Source: JAUICS01 sp964384335
Lineage (GTDB): Bacteria > Pseudomonadota > Alphaproteobacteria > Micavibrionales > Micavibrionaceae
DNA: 8,496 bases
Assembly: GCA_964384335.1 (NCBI GenBank)
Contig: CAYLKN010000054.1
Span: 1-8,496, forward strand
Direction of reading: 5' to 3'
This document shows positions 5,808-8,496 of the stretch, piece after piece. Positions within the stretch are counted from its first letter, which is position 1; every line of letters starts with the position of its first letter. Below the pieces are notes generated by a model. That model was not told the DNA's origin. It ran no database searches and was given only the letters and a program-made list of their open reading frames with translations. Position numbers and translations under genes: made by a program.

Positions 5808-6188
5808 TTATTGACCCATGTTCATGTATTTTTCCCGTAACTGCGGATCAGTTTGAACAGCGTTAGCAATCTCGTTGTATTCCTGAATGCTTAAATCTGT
5901 TCGCTCAATGGCCTGAACCATTTCTTCATTGGCCTGTTGCTGTATCATCTGCATTTCTTCCTCCGTTTCTACAGCTTGAGCCTGCGCCTGAAACTTAGAT
6001 TGCACCTGTCGAACAGCAGCCTGAGCTTCGGCAAACTGCTGCAACTGTGCATCAGTGACATTCATTTGTTCTTGCCCTTGTTGTGGCATATAGCTGTCCT
6101 GCGCACTAGCCACAGTGGCCACGCCGCCCGTGGATAGCAGGCCAACAGAGGCGGCGGTCATGAGAATTTTGTTTTTCAGTGAAAGCAT
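5808..6188 (-). CDS. Exported DUF4168-family protein
   Basis: 126 residues with a clear signal peptide (basic MLSLKNK, hydrophobic core about 8-22, likely cleavage after VASA at residue 29). The mature part is Gln/Glu-rich and helical: a first helix about 46-72 (TDAQLQQFAEAQAAVRQVQS), then ANEEMVQAIERTDLSIQEYNEI (about 86-107) and a short QTDPQLREKYMNMGQ end. The FAxAxxAVRxVQ...YNxIxxAxxxDPxLRxKY pattern is that of DUF4168 (Pfam PF13767 type), found in periplasmic or exported proteins of unknown function. AAGGAG (6198-6203, minus strand) precedes the ATG by 9 nt. An ECF-type promoter at 6232-6260 should drive it, giving a leader of about 38 nt, and a terminator follows. It is therefore a probable target of the sigma factor encoded at 6688-7239. 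Confidence 0.87.
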   Translation of the reverse strand: MLSLKNKILMTAASVGLLSTGGVATVASAQDSYMPQQGQEQMNVTDAQLQQFAEAQAAVRQVQSKFQAQAQAVETEEEMQMIQQQANEEMVQAIERTDLSIQEYNEIANAVQTDPQLREKYMNMGQ

Positions 6189-6231
6189 GTAAATAACTCC
6201 TTTTTGGTTTAGTGGTTTGCTTTTGTACCCC

Positions 6232-6260
6232 TATGACAGGGGAGCGGTGAAAAAAGTTCC
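6232..6260 (-). promoter_or_regulatory. ECF-type promoter of the DUF4168 gene
   Basis: Minus strand: GGAACTT (6260-6254), 16 nt, GTCATA (6237-6232). The flank ATTTTGGAACTTTTTT and the -10 context CTGTCATA are identical to the sigma-gene promoter at 6624-6652. The -35 GGAACTT and -10 GTC match the classic RpoE-like ECF consensus. It starts only 4 nt past the stop codon of the short DUF4168 gene, so the two paralogues are probably transcribed separately. Confidence 0.75.
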
Positions 6261-6264
6261 AAAA

Positions 6265-6519
6265 TTATTCGGTGCGGGTCATGTCGTGATAGCGTCTGGC
6301 TGTATCGGTATATGTTTTCTGTACCTCTGCGAGAATAGTATTGTATTCATCAACAGTAAGGCCGTGTGCCTCTATCGTGCGGATAATTTCTTCGCCCATC
6401 GTACGTTGCAGGCTGCCTGCCGTTTTACTGCCGGGATTTTGACCGTTTGCGGGCGCTATTAAACCAAAACTCAAAACCGTCAAAGCAGCGAGTGTTAAAA
6501 CCATGATCTTTCGGGGCAT
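6265..6519 (-). CDS. Short exported DUF4168-like protein (C-terminal half only)
   Basis: 84 residues. A signal peptide (MPRKIMVLTLAALTVLSFGL, likely cleavage near PANG|Q, residue 26) is followed by about 57 mature residues. GEEIIRTIEAHGLTVDEYNTI (about 42-63) aligns with NEEMVQAIERTDLSIQEYNEI of the neighbouring DUF4168 protein, and the end YTDTARRYHDM resembles its REKYMNM. The first helix of the domain is missing, so this is a shortened paralogue, probably from local duplication. No ribosome site precedes ATG 6519. A strong AAGGAG (6553-6558, minus strand) instead stands 9 nt before an in-frame ATT at 6543, which would add 8 residues to the N-terminus. A degenerate ECF promoter (6584-6612) faces this gene. 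Function unknown. Confidence 0.72.
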   Translation of the reverse strand: MPRKIMVLTLAALTVLSFGLIAPANGQNPGSKTAGSLQRTMGEEIIRTIEAHGLTVDEYNTILAEVQKTYTDTARRYHDMTRTE

Positions 6520-6583
6520 GTTTATGTGTTTTGTTACAGAAATTTTTTTTCTCTCCTTAGTTTCGTTTGTGTGTTTTAATTCT

Positions 6584-6612
6584 TGTTACAACGCTTTTAC
6601 CGAAAAAGTTCC
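6584..6612 (-). promoter_or_regulatory. Weak, divergent ECF-type promoter for the short DUF4168 gene
   Basis: Minus strand: GGAACTT (6612-6606), 16 nt, GTAACA (6589-6584). The -35 is perfect and the spacing equals the other two promoters, but only GT and the final A of the -10 agree with GTCATA. An alternative CGTT lies 14 nt after GGAAC. The -35 is the left arm of the palindrome at 6603-6633. Confidence 0.4.
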
Positions 6613-6633
6613 ATTTTTATTTTGGAACTTTTT
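6603..6633. repeat. Perfect 11-bp inverted repeat carrying two back-to-back ECF -35 elements
   Basis: AAAAAGTTCCA (6603-6613), a 9-nt AT-rich loop, and TGGAACTTTTT (6623-6633). Each arm contains a GGAACTT element pointing outward, toward the short DUF4168 gene on one side and the sigma gene on the other. As RNA it could also fold as a hairpin with a U tract, but no gene needing a terminator ends here. Confidence 0.8.
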
Positions 6634-6652
6634 TTACGCGGGCGCTGTCATA
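6624..6652 (+). promoter_or_regulatory. ECF-type promoter of the sigma/anti-sigma operon (autoregulation)
   Basis: GGAACTT (6624-6630), 16 nt, GTCATA (6647-6652), matching the RpoE-like consensus and identical in both elements and spacing to the promoter at 6232-6260. It lies directly upstream of an ECF sigma gene, which points to autoregulation. The -10 overlaps the first possible ATG (6652), so translation from this transcript must start further down. Confidence 0.7.
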
Positions 6653-6687
6653 TGGTTAGTAAGAAACAAAGTAGCCTTGTGAATTTA

Positions 6688-7239
6688 ATGAAGCTGAGCC
6701 AGCATGAACGCCGGGAAATCAACTGGATGATTGCGCGGGAAATCCCGGCGCTGCGCCGCTATGCGCAGATTTTAATGCGCGGTAATGGTGACAAAGACGA
6801 TCTGGTGCAGGATACGCTGGAGCGCGCCATAAAGAAAAGCCACACATGGCGGCGCGAGGGCAGCATCAGAAGCTGGCTTTACCGCGTACAGTACACAGTG
6901 TTTTTGAACCGTTACCGCAAGCAGGCCAATCTGAAAGAGGTGACTGCAGAGGATATGAGTGAAAGCCCGGCCATGGCTGTTAATGCATCACAAGATACAA
7001 AACTGGAGTGTCAGAGAATGCTAAAAGCGCTGGAAAATCTGAAACCCAGACACAGTGAGGTTTTATTGTTGGTCGCTGTAGAAGGATTTTCCTATGACCA
7101 GGCCGCGCAAATCATGGATATTCCGGTCGGCACCGTCAGATCCAGACTGGCCAGGGCGCGGGAAGATTTACGCGCCGAGATGAAGAATACAGCGCTACAT
7201 GATAAAGATGAAAAAACATCCACGAGAATAAAGTCATGA
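6688..7239 (+). CDS. ECF-family RNA polymerase sigma factor
   Basis: 183 residues from ATG 6688. The sigma-2 region (about 16-82) has EIPALRRYAQILMRG, the core-binding DDLVQDTLERAIKK and the promoter-melting part SWLYRVQYTVFLNRYRK. After a linker, sigma-4 (about 111-162) has LENLKPRHSEVLLLV and the helix-turn-helix FSYDQAAQIMDIPVGTVRSR that reads the -35. The size and lack of sigma-3 are typical of ECF factors. Two earlier starts are open (TTG 6583 and ATG 6652), but both lie at or before the -10 of the autoregulatory-looking promoter at 6624-6652; GTG 6679 is another option. None has a good ribosome site. The stop overlaps the anti-sigma start (ATGA, 7236-7239). It resembles alphaproteobacterial ECF factors; the exact ECF group is not assigned. 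Likely targets are this operon and the DUF4168 genes. Confidence 0.9.
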   Translation: MKLSQHERREINWMIAREIPALRRYAQILMRGNGDKDDLVQDTLERAIKKSHTWRREGSIRSWLYRVQYTVFLNRYRKQANLKEVTAEDMSESPAMAVNASQDTKLECQRMLKALENLKPRHSEVLLLVAVEGFSYDQAAQIMDIPVGTVRSRLARAREDLRAEMKNTALHDKDEKTSTRIKS

Positions 7240-8204
7240 CCACGACAAATGATAATATACAACCCTTTGAAACGATTGATGAGCGTGATTTACACGCTTA
7301 TGTTGACGGGCTGATTGATGATCGCCGCGCCCGCAAGGTTGAGGAATACTTAAAGCGCCACCCCGACAAAGCGGCAGAGGTGCAGGATTATATCGAATAT
7401 AACAAGCTGCTCCGCAAAGCCTATGAGCACGAAGCCGATGAAACCGTACCGCAGCGTTTGTTATCCGTTCTTAACCGTCCGGTTAGAAATATATGGCCTG
7501 CCGTAGGGAAAGTGGCCGCTGTTGTTGTTCTGTGCGCTTTATCTGCCGGGGGCGGCTGGCTTGGCGCTTATCAAAGCGGCGGCGTTATCTCCAAAGAAGA
7601 CGGCATGGTACGTAATTTCCTGCATCAGGTCGCACTGAATACCGAACCGCCTTTTGAGGCGATGCCAGTGCAAAAACTGGAAATTAATGCGGGAACGCAG
7701 ACCGATCCGCTTAACTGGCTGACGCAGAAAGTTGCGCTGGAAATGCAGGCGCCGAATTTGAGCGAAGCCGGTTACACGCTGGAACGGCGGCGGCTGGTCA
7801 CGCGCGGACCGCAGGAGTTTATCGAACTCAAATACACCAACTCCTCCGGTGATGCGATCAAACTCTACATGAAAACCCGCTGGGAAAAAGACGCACCGAC
7901 CATTGAGTTTGCACAGAAAGACAACCAGTCTATTGCCTACTGGCAGGAAGGACCGCTCGTTTATGCGCTCTCTGGCGCACTTGACCGTGACCGCGCCGCA
8001 AAAATTGCTGATCTGGTACGCACGTCCATGACAGATGTACCCAATACACCGCCGCAGGTGCAAGATGTCCAGATTATGGCACCGCAACCTGTCCAGCCAG
8101 TGCAGCCGATAGGGCAACCGCAAAGCAATTACGGCGCACAGCCCGTTGCCCCGGTTGTGCCGATAACTCCGCAAAAAATGAACGCCGTCGGCGGGCAGTA
8201 TTAA
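7236..8204 (+). CDS. Membrane-anchored, zinc-less anti-sigma factor
   Basis: 322 residues. The N-terminal cytosolic anti-sigma domain (about 14-80) has ERDLHAYVDGLIDDRRARKVEEYLKRHP, the pattern seen in alphaproteobacterial anti-sigma factors. It lacks the HxxxCxxC zinc motif, and the only cysteine in this half is C100, in the membrane span. One transmembrane helix follows (about 89-110, VGKVAAVVVLCALSAGGGWL). The periplasmic part (111-322) has a folded segment (about 155-265) and a Pro/Gln-rich tail (about 271-310: repeated QPVQPV-like units). It should hold the sigma factor at the inner membrane until an envelope signal releases it. The four-base overlap with the sigma gene supports equal production. 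Whether release is by proteolysis or by conformational change cannot be seen. Confidence 0.85.
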   Translation: MTTTNDNIQPFETIDERDLHAYVDGLIDDRRARKVEEYLKRHPDKAAEVQDYIEYNKLLRKAYEHEADETVPQRLLSVLNRPVRNIWPAVGKVAAVVVLCALSAGGGWLGAYQSGGVISKEDGMVRNFLHQVALNTEPPFEAMPVQKLEINAGTQTDPLNWLTQKVALEMQAPNLSEAGYTLERRRLVTRGPQEFIELKYTNSSGDAIKLYMKTRWEKDAPTIEFAQKDNQSIAYWQEGPLVYALSGALDRDRAAKIADLVRTSMTDVPNTPPQVQDVQIMAPQPVQPVQPIGQPQSNYGAQPVAPVVPITPQKMNAVGGQY

Positions 8205-8482
8205 AATACTAAAGTTTTCTCCAAAACGCTGCTGGTAGTCATCCTGAACACAAACTGGCGATTATGTAACATGACTGTAACGCACAACCATAAAGGGTTT
8301 TAAACTGCTTTGTCTGCAAAGACGAAGGGTGCAATGTTTAGAGAAAAACGGCCATTTAGAGACTTTTTCGCCTCACATATCGACATGAAAACAAGCAAAA
8401 AGTGAGCAACAACCCTTCGCAAAACCCCAAGAATTAAGGGCTTCACGGCGTTAATCTAAAAGTCTGGAAAAGGTTCGAAAGT
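8205..8482. other. Non-coding gap with small repeats
   Basis: No convincing gene on either strand and no clear terminator after the anti-sigma gene. It holds a TGTAAC-N5-TGTAAC tandem repeat (8265-8281), a direct repeat TTTAGAGA (8337-8344 and 8355-8362), a long-range inverted repeat CGAAGGGT (8323-8330) with ACCCTTCG (8412-8419), and a short hairpin CTTTG-TCTG-CAAAG near 8308-8321. These could be a leader or a structured RNA, but no known family was recognised. Confidence 0.4.
8265..8281 (+). promoter_or_regulatory. Third tandem TGTAA repeat with 11-bp period
   Basis: TGTAAC at 8265-8270 and 8276-8281 repeats at the same 11-bp period as the two boxes before the CBS genes. A TTTTAA stretch lies 17 bp downstream (8298-8303), a possible -10. 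It could be a further binding site for the same regulator serving the gene that may begin at 8483. The match is shorter than for the other two. Confidence 0.3.
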
Positions 8483-8496
8483 ATGAAAATGGCTGT
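8483..8496 (+). CDS. Possible start of a further gene, cut by the window edge
   Basis: ATG at 8483 is preceded by AAAAGG (8468-8473) at a spacing of 9 nt and opens a frame (MKMA...) that runs off the end. Only five codons or fewer are visible, so product and reality of the gene cannot be judged. Confidence 0.35.

Noticed and set aside
6603..6635. Hairpin plus T run read as an intrinsic terminator
   Set aside because: No plus-strand gene ends upstream of it, the stem is AT-rich, and both arms coincide with GGAACTT -35 elements placed correctly for promoters.
7539..8174. 211-codon minus-strand frame opposite the anti-sigma gene
   Set aside because: It lies wholly antisense to a well-supported gene, is rich in Arg/Cys/His as antisense frames often are, and has no recognisable domain.
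8323..8419. Structured RNA bounded by CGAAGGGT and ACCCTTCG
   Set aside because: The closing stem is only 8 bp over a 97-nt span and no known RNA family or compensatory evidence is visible; left as a described repeat only.
1..8496. CRISPR arrays, tRNA or rRNA genes, insertion sequences
   Set aside because: No regularly spaced long repeats, cloverleaf sequences, rRNA motifs, transposase frames or terminal inverted repeats were seen.

Overview
The window looks like chromosomal DNA of a Gram-negative bacterium with moderate base composition, most likely an alphaproteobacterium. This is inferred from protein style only: an ECF sigma factor with a zinc-less membrane anti-sigma partner, a QseB/PmrA-like two-component pair, and HigBA- and AlkB-type accessory genes. 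No rRNA or other phylogenetic marker is present, so the assignment is tentative.

Layout. Positions 1-1900 are an eroded accessory stretch. It holds an AlkB-type 2-oxoglutarate/Fe(II) dioxygenase broken by two frame shifts (118-682), an intact HigB/HigA-like toxin-antitoxin pair (845-1464) and the C-terminal remnant of a GNAT acetyltransferase on the minus strand (1496-1765). Positions 1925-4965 form a signalling island. A two-CBS-domain protein, an OmpR-class response regulator and a membrane histidine kinase lie in one plus-strand operon. A second, paralogous CBS protein converges on it from the minus strand. Positions 5052-6519 (minus strand) hold an unrecognised multi-pass membrane protein and two exported DUF4168-type proteins, one full length and one missing its N-terminal half. 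Positions 6688-8204 (plus strand) hold an ECF sigma factor translationally overlapped with its membrane-anchored anti-sigma factor. The last 290 bases are non-coding until a possible start codon at 8483.

Two regulatory circuits can be read directly from the DNA. (1) Both CBS genes are preceded by a TTGTAA-N5-(T/C)(T/A)GTAA tandem repeat with an 11-bp period. In both, the repeat sits exactly 16 bp upstream of a TAWATT -10 element and ends about 50 bp before the start codon. This is the geometry expected of an OmpR/PmrA-class dimer, and the obvious candidate regulator is the response regulator encoded between them. (2) The sigma factor and the full-length DUF4168 gene carry the same ECF-type promoter, GGAACTT-N16-GTCATA. 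A weaker copy faces the short DUF4168 gene, and its -35 forms a perfect 11-bp inverted repeat with the sigma promoter's -35. The simplest model is an autoregulated envelope-stress sigma/anti-sigma switch whose local outputs are two exported DUF4168 proteins, next to a two-component system that controls a pair of CBS-domain proteins. These links are inferences from sequence patterns and have not been tested.
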